Under the pieces are notes generated by a model that did no database searches, was not told the DNA's origin, and saw nothing but the letters and a program-made list of their open reading frames with translations. Shown in pieces: positions 26,250 to 35,565 of a DNA stretch of 64,000 nucleotides. Position 1 is the stretch's first letter, and each line of letters starts with the position of its first letter. A program made the position numbers and the translations under genes. Source of the DNA: Gluconobacter cadivus (GTDB taxonomy: Bacteria > Pseudomonadota > Alphaproteobacteria > Acetobacterales > Acetobacteraceae); NCBI RefSeq assembly GCF_015244745.1, contig NZ_JABCQI010000005.1:1-64000 (forward strand), given 5' to 3'.

Positions 26250-27652
26250 TGTGCAAAAGCCTTCAGATCGGGGGAGGCGAGGAACGTCAGCATTGCAGCG
26301 GGCGAGGACATCGCCGCATTGAGCGCCGTCAGGGACATCGGTGTTGCGGAAGCATAAGTGACCGTCAGAGTACGGCCTGCGGGATGTTCCACATAATCCG
26401 GAATCGCCGCGAGAGCGGGGTTGGCGGAAAGGCCCGCCTGCAGGACCTGTGCGGTTTGTTCGCGGATCTGCTCTGCGGTGGTGCCGTTTCCGATCTGTCG
26501 CGCTGCAAGAAGGAAACCGGCATCAAGAAGCCGATCGCCCTGCAAGGAGATGGTGATGTTCTGCAGAGCTGTGGACTGAAGCAACTGCTGTTGCGACGGA
26601 TGTCTTTCTGTGAAGTCCGTCTGAATGGTGCGCGCATCGGCGGTGAGGGTCATGAAACCCGGAACTGCCAGGGTGGCATTGGTTCGTGACGTGTGATCCG
26701 CGAGGTTTGAGACCTGCACATAATGCGCGGTCGAGCCCGCACCGTTGATATGAAAGGGTAGTTTTTCGTCGCTTTGGAAGTGAAAGCCTTTCAGATCCTG
26801 TGTAACGGTCGCGATCTGGTTTTCCAGAGTGCCCGTTCCGTGCAGATCTTCCAGCCGGAACAGGCCAGAAGTCATGTTCAGTCTGAAATTATGGGCCGCA
26901 AAGCTCTGGGGGGGCGCCATTTGCGACGGGAGCGGGAGATGATCCCAGAGCGCTGCGACCTGCGCTGCGAGATCGACCTGTTTCAGATCGAGCCGTTCCA
27001 GGCTGGCCTGACCGCTGACAAGCTGCGGATCATGACCGGGAGCCTGAAGCGTGCGTTCATAAGCCACTGTTGCAGCATCGGCCCGCAGGGTTGTGAGCAG
27101 GGCCGGTCCGTAATTGTCCACTATCAGGCGTCGGGTGAAGAGACTGTGAACGTTCACGGGGGCGGGGGGCGAGGACTGCGCGAGATTCTGGATCGAAAGC
27201 TGCTCAATCTGCCCGTGGGCAAGGGTGACATGCGCCAGATCGATGCGGGAATGTCCTTCTGCCGCCTCTCGTGCTTTTGGCAGGATCAGTTTCCGCAGGC
27301 TGAGCGTGCTGCCGTGAATGATCTGGGTCGGTGTCTGAAGAAAGGGTTCACGGACTTCTACGCCGCGGATGGAAAGCCTGCCATCTGGCATCGGGCGGGG
27401 GTGCCCCAGCCGCATCCGGGAGGCGCGCAGGGTGATGGAGCCGTCGCGCAGAGTGATATCCGTCAGGGTGGCGCCGAGAGCGAGGATGGACGGTGTGGCG
27501 GTTCCATAAGTGAATGTGGTTCCGGGCGGAAGGGCCGCCCGGAAGCTCGACAGACCGCGGACCAGCTCCATATGGGCTTCGTGATGAACACCGGCCAGGC
27601 CGATCACAGCCGTTACTGAAATCAGGCTCGCCGCGAGCCAGGGTTTTTTCAC
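26246..27652 (-). CDS. Exported protein of unknown function
   Basis: A 468-residue protein beginning with a signal sequence or membrane anchor (KKPWLAASLISVTAVIGLAG). The rest is beta-rich with repeated patterns such as LRDGSITLRASRMRLGHP and LSLRKLILPKA, reminiscent of the AsmA/DUF2125/DUF945 class of periplasmic proteins; I could not place it firmly. The GTG at 27652 has AGGA about 9 bases upstream. Its stop overlaps the NDUFA9-like gene, so both may act together. Confidence 0.6.
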   Translation of the reverse strand: MKKPWLAASLISVTAVIGLAGVHHEAHMELVRGLSSFRAALPPGTTFTYGTATPSILALGATLTDITLRDGSITLRASRMRLGHPRPMPDGRLSIRGVEVREPFLQTPTQIIHGSTLSLRKLILPKAREAAEGHSRIDLAHVTLAHGQIEQLSIQNLAQSSPPAPVNVHSLFTRRLIVDNYGPALLTTLRADAATVAYERTLQAPGHDPQLVSGQASLERLDLKQVDLAAQVAALWDHLPLPSQMAPPQSFAAHNFRLNMTSGLFRLEDLHGTGTLENQIATVTQDLKGFHFQSDEKLPFHINGAGSTAHYVQVSNLADHTSRTNATLAVPGFMTLTADARTIQTDFTERHPSQQQLLQSTALQNITISLQGDRLLDAGFLLAARQIGNGTTAEQIREQTAQVLQAGLSANPALAAIPDYVEHPAGRTLTVTYASATPMSLTALNAAMSSPAAMLTFLASPDLKAFAQ

Positions 27653-27837
27653 GTTGATGTTCCTGTCTAAACGGCCCCGCACAGGCGTCGGGCGCGAACG
27701 TTCTGTGTGCTCGCAGGATAGCATTGTCGTGACATGGAGCAATGCGGACCTCGTTTTTGTTGCGGTAATGGGGTACCATATTGCCAAAAATGGCTGAAAA
27801 CTGCTGCGAATCACATAATTCAATGTGTGAACGGGGC

Positions 27838-27866
27838 TTGACGCGCGCGCCGCAGGCGGCAATAAG
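27838..27866 (+). promoter_or_regulatory. Probable promoter of rplM-rpsI
   Basis: TTGACG (27838-27843) and AATAAG (27861-27866) are spaced by 17 bases, a sigma-70 arrangement. The implied leader of roughly 105 bases before rplM is GC-rich and contains tcttcggacatcg and several short inverted repeats; it could carry ribosomal autoregulation, but nothing specific is recognised. Confidence 0.5.
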
Positions 27867-27978
27867 GCCCCACCTGATCCGCCTCGTGGGAAGGAGGATG
27901 TCTTCGGACATCGTTTTGACCGCAGGCGCCATCCACGGTGCGGCCTTTGTGGGCGCACCCCAAGCTGGAATGTCACTA

Positions 27979-28452
27979 ATGAAGACCACACGTTCGCTGA
28001 AGCCAGCGGAGGTGACGAAGAACTGGGTGCTGATCGACGCCGAAGGGCTCGTTCTCGGCCGTCTCGCCACCATCATCGCCACCCGCCTGCGCGGAAAGCA
28101 CAAGCCGCAGTTCACCCCGCACGTTGACTGCGGCGACAACATCGTCGTCATCAACGCCGAGAAGGTTGTCCTCACGGGCAACAAGGTCGGACAGAAGCTG
28201 TTCCACTACCACACGGGTCATCCGGGTGGAATCAAGGAGCGCACCATCACGCAGCGTCTCACGGGCAAGCACCCGGGTGAAGTTGTCGAGAAGGCTGTCG
28301 AGCGCATGATCACCCGTGGTCCTCTGCAGCGCGCCCAGATGAAGCACCTGTATGTCTATGCCGGTTCCGAGCACCCGCATGACGGCCAGAAGCCCGTAAA
28401 GCTGGACGTTGCTGCGATGAACCGCAAAAACACCGTAACCCACGAGTCGTAA
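27979..28452 (+). CDS. rplM: 50S ribosomal protein L13
   Basis: A 157-residue large-subunit protein. It has the conserved opening [20 protein letters not shown], the central [12 protein letters not shown] and the end [15 protein letters not shown] use the ATG at 27979 (MKTTRSLKP), matching remembered homologues; an ATG three codons earlier also exists. rpsI follows after 10 bases. Confidence 0.97.
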   Translation: MKTTRSLKPAEVTKNWVLIDAEGLVLGRLATIIATRLRGKHKPQFTPHVDCGDNIVVINAEKVVLTGNKVGQKLFHYHTGHPGGIKERTITQRLTGKHPGEVVEKAVERMITRGPLQRAQMKHLYVYAGSEHPHDGQKPVKLDVAAMNRKNTVTHES

Positions 28453-28462
28453 GGCCTGTATC

Positions 28463-28954
28463 ATGTCCGAGACCCAAGAGCGCACCGGCACGCTGCAGGA
28501 CCTTGCGAGCGTTGCTCCTGCCGTTACCTCCAACGCTGCCCCGGTTCACGAAGTCAAGCGTGACGCCCAGGGCCGTTCCTACGCAACCGGCCGTCGTAAG
28601 GACGCCGTGGCCCGCGTATGGATCAAGCCTGGCAAGGGTGACATCATCGTCAACGGCCGTCCGGTCACGACGTATTTCGCCCGCCCGGTCCTGCGTATGC
28701 TTCTCACGCAGCCGTTCCTGATTTCCGATCGCTACAACCAGTTCGACGTGTATTGCACGGTCGCTGGTGGCGGTCTGTCCGGTCAGGCTGGCGCCGTCCG
28801 TCACGGTATCTCCCGTGCGCTGACGTATTACGAGCCGAGCCTGCGCGGCATCCTGAAGGCTGCTGGCTTCCTGACGCGTGACAGCCGTATCGTCGAGCGT
28901 AAGAAGTACGGCCGTGCGAAGGCACGTCGTTCCTTCCAGTTCTCGAAGCGCTGA
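28463..28954 (+). CDS. rpsI: 30S ribosomal protein S9
   Basis: A 163-residue small-subunit protein. After an Ala/Thr-rich N-terminal extension of about 30 residues the S9 core starts at [18 protein letters not shown] and ends with the basic tail [17 protein letters not shown] that reaches the P-site tRNA. The extension is common in alphaproteobacteria. Confidence 0.98.
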   Translation: MSETQERTGTLQDLASVAPAVTSNAAPVHEVKRDAQGRSYATGRRKDAVARVWIKPGKGDIIVNGRPVTTYFARPVLRMLLTQPFLISDRYNQFDVYCTVAGGGLSGQAGAVRHGISRALTYYEPSLRGILKAAGFLTRDSRIVERKKYGRAKARRSFQFSKR

Positions 28955-28980
28955 TTTTTCAGCCTTCCCGGACGACGAAA

Positions 28981-29011
28981 AGCCCGGCCAGAAATGGCTG
29001 GGTTTTTTTTT
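28981..29011 (+). terminator. Terminator of rplM-rpsI
   Basis: Stem agcccggcca / tggctgggtt with a GAAA tetraloop and one G-T pair, followed by nine T (29003-29011). It lies 26 bases after the rpsI stop. Confidence 0.85.
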
Positions 29012-29155
29012 GTGCTCTGATTTAGGGGTGGTAGATATTTTAATTTCGTAAAAAAATCTAAAAAAGAAATAATCTTCCGTATCGCCAGCGTGAGCCATGT
29101 ATGGCAGAGTGCGTCCGCTGTTTTAAAAGACCATAATCTTCGGAAGTGTTTTCCC

Positions 29156-30235
29156 ATGACGCCTTTCATCATCGAAAAAACCGAAACCCCGACCGATCCC
29201 GTGAAGCGGACGGAACTGCTGGCCAATCCGTCCTTTGGGCGTGTCTTTACCGACCACATGGCCATCATCCGCTATTCCGCAGACAAGGGTTGGCATGATG
29301 CGAAAATCACGCCGCGCCGCCCCCTGAGCATTGATCCGGCCTCGACGGTTCTGCATTACGGGCAGGAGATCTTCGAGGGCATGAAGGCCTATCGGGAAAA
29401 GGACGGCCATGTCGCCACGTTCCGCCCGGAAGCCAACGCAGCGCGCTTTGCCGAATCCGCACGTCGTATGGGAATGGCGGAACTGCCAGAAGACCTGTTT
29501 GTGCAGGCCGTTGATGAACTGGTGCGCGTGGACCAGGACTGGGTGCCGTCTGGAGAGGGGCAGAGCCTCTATCTGCGTCCGTTCATGATTTCCAATGAAG
29601 TCTTCCTCGGCGTGAAGCCGGCGAACGAGTATCTGTTCATCGTCATCGCCTGTCCGGTCGGAGCCTATTTCAGCTCCGGTTGTGTGTCCGTCTGGGTGTC
29701 TGAAAACTATACGCGCGCTGCGATCGGCGGCACGGGTGAAGCCAAGTGCGGCGGCAACTATGCTGGCAGCCTGATTGCCCAGGCTGAAGCCAAGGAGAAG
29801 GGTTGCGATCAGGTCCTGTTCCTTGATGCGCGTGAGTGTCGCTTCGTTGAGGAAATGGGCGGCATGAACGTGATGTTCGTTCGCAAGGACGGCAAGATCG
29901 TCACGCCGCCGCTGGGCGGGACCATCCTGCGCGGCATCACCCGCAACAGCCTGATCCAGCTTGCTGCGGATCAGGGGATTGAGGTGATTGAAGAGCCTGT
30001 CGAGATCGACGAGCTTTTTGAGGGTGCGGCTTCGGGCAAATATACGGAAGCGTTTGCCTGCGGCACGGCGGCGGTTCTCTCGCCGATCGGCAGGTTCGTC
30101 CGTCCGTCGGGCGAGGCCGTGTTTGGGGATGGAACAACGCCAGGCCCGGTCTCCCAGACGCTCAAGAAAACCCTGACGGATGTGCAGGGCGGCCGGACGA
30201 ATGACGTCCATGGCTGGATTCACCGTATTTCCTGA
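29156..30235 (+). CDS. ilvE: Branched-chain amino acid aminotransferase
   Basis: A 359-residue class IV PLP aminotransferase of the longer, eukaryote-like BCAT type. Motifs seen are LHYGQEIFEGMKAYR, the PLP Lys region GTGEAKCGGNYAGSL and FVEEMGGMNVMFV. It makes leucine, isoleucine and valine from their keto acids. The ATG at 29156 has GGAAG upstream and gives the normal family length. The upstream 140 bases are AT-rich. Confidence 0.95.
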   Translation: MTPFIIEKTETPTDPVKRTELLANPSFGRVFTDHMAIIRYSADKGWHDAKITPRRPLSIDPASTVLHYGQEIFEGMKAYREKDGHVATFRPEANAARFAESARRMGMAELPEDLFVQAVDELVRVDQDWVPSGEGQSLYLRPFMISNEVFLGVKPANEYLFIVIACPVGAYFSSGCVSVWVSENYTRAAIGGTGEAKCGGNYAGSLIAQAEAKEKGCDQVLFLDARECRFVEEMGGMNVMFVRKDGKIVTPPLGGTILRGITRNSLIQLAADQGIEVIEEPVEIDELFEGAASGKYTEAFACGTAAVLSPIGRFVRPSGEAVFGDGTTPGPVSQTLKKTLTDVQGGRTNDVHGWIHRIS

Positions 30236-30243
30236 AGTCTGCC

Positions 30244-30272
30244 AGCCGGGTTCATAACGAGCCCGGCTTTTC
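30244..30272 (+). terminator. Terminator of ilvE
   Basis: Arms agccggg (30244-30250) and cccggct (30262-30268) with an 11-base loop, followed by TTTT, 9 bases past the ilvE stop and touching the converging mocA-like stop. Confidence 0.7.
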
Positions 30273-30867
30273 AGTCCCGATCAATCCATCCCGCCCGGAT
30301 CGCAGCATCAAGCTGCTCGGGCGTGTCGATGTCGAAGCCGAGTTCGGGAGCGTGGAGGAAAGCCGGTGTGCTGGCGCCGTTTTTCCAGAGCTGGCGCAGG
30401 CCGGTATCACCGCGCAGATCGGCAAGGCGCAGTTGCGTTGCAGGGCTGAGCAGGACTGGGATGCCTCGGCCTTCCTCTCCATAAGCTGTGACGACATCCG
30501 TATGGTTGTTGCCCTGTCTTAGAAGGGCACGGAGATGCTCGCATGTCAGACATGGCTGATCCGTTCCGGCAATCAGCAAGAGGCCCGGATCTGTTCCAAG
30601 TGCTCGGTACCCGCATTGGAGCGAAGACGCCATACCGGTTTTCCAGTCGTCATTCTGCACCAGAACACTGTCGAGACCTGCTAGAGCCTGACCTGTCTCT
30701 GTGGCCGCGCCACCCGTCACGACAACAAGACGCTCCGGCCCCGTCGTCAGCAGGAGTTCTGCGATATGGCGCACCAATGGCACGCCATGGAGAGTCAGAA
30801 GCTGCTTTGGCCGTCCGAGGCGCGTACTGCCCCCCGCAGCCAGAAGAAGAGCGGAGTGGCGGTTCAT
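30271..30867 (-). CDS. MocA/MobA-like molybdenum cofactor nucleotidyltransferase
   Basis: A 198-residue nucleotidyltransferase with the signature LLLAAGGSTRLGRPKQLL and IAGTDQPCLTCEHL. This group (MocA) makes molybdopterin cytosine dinucleotide for xanthine-dehydrogenase-family enzymes, or acts in their maturation. It is a different protein from the MobA domain at 34726. The ATG overlaps the XdhC stop by 4 bases; XdhC and MocA are known partners. Confidence 0.85.
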   Translation of the reverse strand: MNRHSALLLAAGGSTRLGRPKQLLTLHGVPLVRHIAELLLTTGPERLVVVTGGAATETGQALAGLDSVLVQNDDWKTGMASSLQCGYRALGTDPGLLLIAGTDQPCLTCEHLRALLRQGNNHTDVVTAYGEEGRGIPVLLSPATQLRLADLRGDTGLRQLWKNGASTPAFLHAPELGFDIDTPEQLDAAIRAGWIDRD

Positions 30868-31835
30868 TGAGGCTGCTTTGCGATCATCTGGGCCAGAATG
30901 GAAAGGGCGATTTCCATGGGAGCTTGTGCGCCGATTTCCAACCCGGCGGGCAGGTGTAGTCGGTCAAAGGCTTCGGCAGGGACGCCCGCTGCCCTGAGAG
31001 CTTCCAGACGTCCGGGAATTTTGCGGCGGCTGCCGAGAATACTGACGCAAAAAGCGTCTGATTTCAGCGCATGTGCCGTCAGCATCAGATCGGAATGGGC
31101 GTCATGGGTGAGGCTGTAAACCGCCGTCCATCGGTCCAGTGGCAGCGTAGGGAGGGCAGCCTCCAGATTTCCCCGCAAATAACGGGTCGGGGGCAGTCCC
31201 GGAGGAGGTTCGGGCGGTCCGTAGGGCCGGATCAGAATGGTTTCGAGTCCCATGATGGTGGACAGGCTCAGGATCGCGAGCGTGACCGGATCTCCCCCTG
31301 CCAGAACCAGTTTTATGGGCGGCAGGTAGGAACGGAAGAAACGGCCTGCTTCCTGTCCGGTAGGGCGCCCTTCGTCCCGGAACGTCATGCTTCCGCTGTC
31401 GAGATCCGTGACAAGGGTGATGGGGCGGCGGTTGTCCCGTGCGGTTTTGCGGACAGCAACATGGGCTGCGAGATCAGGGATTGGGCGTACGAAAATACCG
31501 ATCCGCCCGCCGCAGGTAAGCTGGATGTCCAGAACCGGACTGCCCGCGCCATAATCCAAAGTTCGGGGCTGTCCATCCTTCAGACATTCCAGCGCCTCGA
31601 CGCGCACGGCTGCTTCTACACAGCCGCCCGACACATAGCCCTGAACCTCTCCGTCTTCGCAGATCGCCATTTCACTTCCCAGCGGGCGGGGCGAAGAGCC
31701 TGTGATGCTGACCAGTGTTGCCAGAGCCGCTCTTTTCCCGTCTGCGACCCAGCGTTCCAGTGTGGGAAGCAGATCGTCTGTCTGGCCATAGTCCGGCCAC
31801 TGGGGAAGGGGAGAGAGCTGTGCCGCGTCCGTCAT
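30864..31835 (-). CDS. xdhC: XdhC-family maturation protein
   Basis: A 323-residue XdhC/CoxI protein that binds and sulfurates the molybdenum cofactor for insertion into xanthine-dehydrogenase or aldehyde-oxidase type enzymes. The N-terminal XdhC/CoxI domain reads ALATLVSITGSSPRPLGSEM and GGCVEAAV, and the C-terminal Rossmann-like domain ends FCVSILGSRRKIPGRLEAL. It diverges from moeA. No molybdoenzyme structural gene is in the window. Confidence 0.88.
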   Translation of the reverse strand: MTDAAQLSPLPQWPDYGQTDDLLPTLERWVADGKRAALATLVSITGSSPRPLGSEMAICEDGEVQGYVSGGCVEAAVRVEALECLKDGQPRTLDYGAGSPVLDIQLTCGGRIGIFVRPIPDLAAHVAVRKTARDNRRPITLVTDLDSGSMTFRDEGRPTGQEAGRFFRSYLPPIKLVLAGGDPVTLAILSLSTIMGLETILIRPYGPPEPPPGLPPTRYLRGNLEAALPTLPLDRWTAVYSLTHDAHSDLMLTAHALKSDAFCVSILGSRRKIPGRLEALRAAGVPAEAFDRLHLPAGLEIGAQAPMEIALSILAQMIAKQPQ

Positions 31836-32003
31836 GGGGGTCCCTGATGCGCTTTGAAGGCGTCAGGGTAACGCCAAAGACGATTATGACATACCCTTTC
31901 ACCCACAGACTGTTGATCCGTGGGCCATGAGGTCTATATCGGCAGGGAACGCGGCGTCGGCATTTCAGCCAGCGCAACAGACGCACCAGAGACCGGAGCG
32001 GAA

Positions 32004-33200
32004 ATGAGTGATCTCCTGAGCGTTACACGGGCCATGGAACTGGTGCTGGATTATGCCGGAAGCTTCGGGACCGAGGCCGTGGATCTGACGATGGCAGCCG
32101 GTCGCGTCCTTCAGCAGACGATCCATGCCGAGCGCGCCCAGCCGCCTTATGATCGTGTGATGATGGACGGCATTGCCTATCGTCACGGCAGCGGCCAGAC
32201 GCTGGTCTCGCACGGGATTCAGCGCGCCGGTGCACCGGGGCAGGTCTTGCCGGACGGTCCTGTCTGTCTGGAAGTGATGACGGGCGCGGTCCTGCCGGAA
32301 GGGGCGGATACCGTCGTTCCGGTCGAACGTCTTGTTCGCGAAGGACGACTGATCCGCTTTGAAGAGGGCTATGAGCCGCGCAAGGGCCAGTTTATCCATC
32401 GCCGGGGTTCCGATTGTACGGCCGGGACAGAACTTCTGTCTCCCGGGCGCCGTCTGGACGGTCCGGCGCTGGCGGTTCTGGCGGGGAATGGCCACGCGCA
32501 GGTCAGCGTGTCGCGGATTCCTTCCATCGGGATCGTGGCGACGGGCGACGAACTCGTGGATGTGGGCGCTCCTGTGCGGGACTGGGAAATCCGCCGGTCC
32601 AATGAATTCGCCCTGACCGGCGCGCTCCTGTCACGCGGATTCAACTGCATTGAACGCTCCGTCGTCCCGGACGATCTCGCGGAGACGATTGTGGCACTGC
32701 GCGAACAGCTTTCACGGCATGATGTTCTGATCCTGAGCGGGGGCGTTTCGATGGGGGCCTTCGATCACGTTCCCAAAGCGCTGTCGAAAATCGGGGTCGA
32801 GCGGGTGTTCCACAAGGTGGCGCAGCGTCCGGGTAAGCCGTTATGGTTTGGGGTCGGGCCGGAAGGGCAGCGCGTTTTCGGGCTGCCGGGCAACCCGGTC
32901 TCCGCCACGACCTGCGGGGTGCGTTACGTCATGCCGATGCTCCTGGCCGGGCAGGGGCTGAGCCGTCCTGAGCCCTACATGGTCATGCTGGATGCGGATG
33001 CCGAACTGATCCCGACCCTGACGCGCTTTCTGCCTGTAAAGCTCCATCATGATGCGACGGGGCAGGCGCGCGCAACGCCGTGTCCGATGCCAACATCAGG
33101 GGATTTCAGCTTTCTGGCTTCAACGGACGGGTTTGTGGAACTGTCACGCGGGGATGGTGTGTCATCCCGTGGAACGGCCGTGTTGTTTCATGGCTGGTAA
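32004..33200 (+). CDS. moeA: Molybdopterin molybdenumtransferase
   Basis: A 398-residue MoeA that ligates molybdate to adenylylated molybdopterin. Visible motifs: QPPYDRVMMDGIAYRHG, LEVMTGAVLPEGADTVVPVE, the MoCF-binding region IVATGDELVDVG, LSGGVSMGAFDHVPKAL and KPLWFG with FGLPGNPVS. The ATG at 32004 has GAGCGGAA just upstream; the frame is open before it. It overlaps moaA by 11 bases and heads the rightward Moco operon. Confidence 0.94.
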   Translation: MSDLLSVTRAMELVLDYAGSFGTEAVDLTMAAGRVLQQTIHAERAQPPYDRVMMDGIAYRHGSGQTLVSHGIQRAGAPGQVLPDGPVCLEVMTGAVLPEGADTVVPVERLVREGRLIRFEEGYEPRKGQFIHRRGSDCTAGTELLSPGRRLDGPALAVLAGNGHAQVSVSRIPSIGIVATGDELVDVGAPVRDWEIRRSNEFALTGALLSRGFNCIERSVVPDDLAETIVALREQLSRHDVLILSGGVSMGAFDHVPKALSKIGVERVFHKVAQRPGKPLWFGVGPEGQRVFGLPGNPVSATTCGVRYVMPMLLAGQGLSRPEPYMVMLDADAELIPTLTRFLPVKLHHDATGQARATPCPMPTSGDFSFLASTDGFVELSRGDGVSSRGTAVLFHGW

Positions 33201-34215
33201 CGCCCTGACCGACCGCTTCAGTCGTCCGCTGCATGATCTGCGGATCTCCGTGATGGATCGGTGCAATTTCCGTTGCCCGTACTGCATGCCGGAAGCGACC
33301 TATCACGAACATTTCCGCTTTCTGGAACCCAAAGAGCGTCTGAGCTTCGACGAAATCGAACGTGTGGCGCGTGTGGCCGTATCGCTCGGGGTGCGCAAAC
33401 TGCGCCTGACAGGTGGGGAGCCGCTTCTGCGTCCGAAGCTGCCGGACCTCATAGCGCGTCTGGCGTCCATCCCGGGCGTGGAAGATGTTGCACTGACTAC
33501 GAACGGCGTTCTGCTGGAGCGGCATGTTCGGGAATTGAAAGCGGCGGGGCTGAATCGTGTGACGGTCAGTCTCGACAGTCTGGACCCGGCGGTTTTTGCG
33601 CGAATGAGCGGTGGCCGCGCGCAGCTTGAACCGGTTCTGGAGGCCATCGATAGTGCTGCGCAGGCAGGTTTTTCAGGCGGCGTGAAACTGAACACCGTCA
33701 TCCAGCGCGGCCTGAACGATACAGGCGTCGAAGCACTGGCCGAACGCTTCCGCCACAGCGGCGTCGTGCTGCGGTTCATCGAATACATGGATGTCGGAAC
33801 GCGCAATCACTGGGAGCGGGCGGAAGTGGTTCCGTCGCGTGAACTGCTGGAACGGCTTGACGCCCGTTGGCCGCTCGAACCGGTCGACGCGCATTATCGC
33901 GGGGAAGTGGCACAACGATACCGCTACTGCGACGGGGGCGGAGAAGTCGGGTTTATTTCTTCCGTCACAGCGCCGTTCTGCGGAGACTGTTCCCGCGCAC
34001 GTCTCTCGTCGGAGGGGCAGATTTATACCTGCCTGTTCGCGTCGGAAGGGACGGATCTGCGAACACTTTTGCGGAGCGACGAAGACGATACGGCCCTGCG
34101 TGCGCTGCTGGCCGGGGTGTGGCGCCAGCGGACGGACAGGTATAGTGAGGAACGGGCTGCGTCTGCGGATGCACCAGCACGTCGCCGCATCGAGATGAAC
34201 TATATCGGCGGTTAG
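33190..34215 (+). CDS. moaA: GTP 3',8-cyclase MoaA
   Basis: A 341-residue radical SAM enzyme that makes the cyclic pyranopterin precursor from GTP. The SAM cluster is CNFRCPYC (C-x3-C-x2-C), the second C-terminal cluster has CGDCSRARLSSEG and YTCLF, but the usual GG end is present as YIGG at the C-terminus. The ATG at 33190 overlaps moeA. MoaC follows after 31 bases. Confidence 0.96.
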   Translation: MAGNALTDRFSRPLHDLRISVMDRCNFRCPYCMPEATYHEHFRFLEPKERLSFDEIERVARVAVSLGVRKLRLTGGEPLLRPKLPDLIARLASIPGVEDVALTTNGVLLERHVRELKAAGLNRVTVSLDSLDPAVFARMSGGRAQLEPVLEAIDSAAQAGFSGGVKLNTVIQRGLNDTGVEALAERFRHSGVVLRFIEYMDVGTRNHWERAEVVPSRELLERLDARWPLEPVDAHYRGEVAQRYRYCDGGGEVGFISSVTAPFCGDCSRARLSSEGQIYTCLFASEGTDLRTLLRSDEDDTALRALLAGVWRQRTDRYSEERAASADAPARRRIEMNYIGG

Positions 34216-34246
34216 AAACGGTAGTCGGATCGGGAGATCGAACACG

Positions 34247-34729
34247 ATGAAAACGCTCACCCATGTCAACGAGCACGGCGAAGATCCGCGCATGGTCGAT
34301 ATCAGCGGCAAGGACGTGACTGAGCGCAGCGCCCATGCGCAGGCCCGTCTGGTTTTCCCGTCCGACATGGCGCAGACGCTGTCTGACGCCGGGTTCATGA
34401 CGGCCAAGGGCGCTGTTCTGACCGTGGCGCAGATTGCGGGCGTGATGGGTGTGAAATCGACCTCGCAGCTCATTCCACTGTGTCACCCGCTGTCTCTCAG
34501 CGGCTGCCGGGTGGACATCACGATTGAGGGCGACGAGGCGGTGATTGACTGTCGGGTGTCGTGCAAGGGGCGGACAGGTGTGGAAATGGAAGCCCTGACC
34601 GGCGCGTCCGTAGCGGCACTCACGATCTACGACATGTGCAAGGCCATGTCCCACGACATGGTCATCCGCGAGGTCCGGCTGATGGGCAAGGCAGGCGGCA
34701 AGCGCGACTTCCAGAGGATCGAATCGTGA
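34247..34729 (+). CDS. moaC: Cyclic pyranopterin monophosphate synthase
   Basis: A 160-residue MoaC that rearranges the MoaA product to cPMP. The conserved MVDISGKDVTERSAHAQARL, KSTSQLIPLCHPLSLS, TGVEMEALTGASVAALTIYD and MCKAMSHDM segments are all present, including the catalytic Lys and Asp regions. The stop overlaps the GTG start of the mobA-moaD fusion by 4 bases. Confidence 0.97.
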   Translation: MKTLTHVNEHGEDPRMVDISGKDVTERSAHAQARLVFPSDMAQTLSDAGFMTAKGAVLTVAQIAGVMGVKSTSQLIPLCHPLSLSGCRVDITIEGDEAVIDCRVSCKGRTGVEMEALTGASVAALTIYDMCKAMSHDMVIREVRLMGKAGGKRDFQRIES

Positions 34730-35565
34730 AGCCACTTTACGGCCTGATCCTTGCGGGTGGGGCCAGCAAACGCATGGGGACGGACAAGGCCGCGCTCGCC
34801 TATCACGGCAAGCCGCAGCTTCAGGCCGCATTCGATGTCCTGTCGCCTCTGGTGGAAAACTGTTTCGTCTCGGTGCGTCCGGACCAGACGGAAAATCCTC
34901 TTCGGGCGGATTTTCCCCAGATCGTCGATTCAGTAGAAATCGACGGCCCGGCGGCCGGTCTGCTGTCCGCGCATCTGGCTCATCCGGATGTCGCCTGGCT
35001 GGTGCTGGCCTGCGATCTGCCGATGCTGGATCGGGGCACGTTGGAGAATCTGATCGCAAGGTGGGAGGCCACAGATGTCGCAGTTGCCTATCGCAGCGAA
35101 CATGACGGTCTGCCGGAACCGCTCTGTGCCATCTGGGAACCCGAAGCGCTCGATCGTCTGGAACAGCAGGTTCTGGATGGCCGGACCTGCCCGCGCAAGC
35201 TGCTGATCAACAGTCCGACCAAGCTGCTGGAGCCCTATGCTCGTGGCGCGCTCGACAATATCAACACGCCCGAGGAACGCGAGGATGCGACCCGGCGTCT
35301 GGAACACACGACGGGAGGGCCGATGATTCGCCTGACACTGGAATATTTCGCACAGCTCCGGGAGTTGGCCGGAACGCGCGAGCAGACGCTTGAGACCACA
35401 TTCGCAACCGTCGGGCCGCTTTACGAGGAACTGCGTGCGACATACGCCTTTCCTTTCGAAGCCTCGAAGCTCCGTGTGGCGATCAACGGTGATTTCGCGC
35501 CCTGGACACAGCCCCTCAAGGACGGGGACCATATCGTGTTCATTCCGCCGGTGACGGGAGGATGA
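34726..35565 (+). CDS. MobA guanylyltransferase fused to MoaD
   Basis: A single 279-residue frame. Residues 1 to about 190 are MobA (GMP attachment to molybdopterin): LILAGGASKRMGTDKAAL, DGPAAGLLSAHL, LACDLPMLD and NINTPEE. Residues 200-279 are MoaD, the sulfur carrier of molybdopterin synthase: LEYFAQLRELAG and the C-terminal PPVTGG that must be free for thiocarboxylation, as it is here. No stop separates them. However, the Met at residue 200 (35323) is preceded by GGGAGGG at a good distance, so free MoaD may also be made by internal initiation. The GTG start overlaps moaC, and the end overlaps moaE. Confidence 0.88.
   Translation: MKPLYGLILAGGASKRMGTDKAALAYHGKPQLQAAFDVLSPLVENCFVSVRPDQTENPLRADFPQIVDSVEIDGPAAGLLSAHLAHPDVAWLVLACDLPMLDRGTLENLIARWEATDVAVAYRSEHDGLPEPLCAIWEPEALDRLEQQVLDGRTCPRKLLINSPTKLLEPYARGALDNINTPEEREDATRRLEHTTGGPMIRLTLEYFAQLRELAGTREQTLETTFATVGPLYEELRATYAFPFEASKLRVAINGDFAPWTQPLKDGDHIVFIPPVTGG

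Noticed and set aside
31836-32003. Molybdenum cofactor riboswitch between xdhC and moeA
   Set aside because: The location is suggestive but I see no Moco-RNA-like conserved stems, and the gap is only 168 bases with the moeA ribosome binding site.
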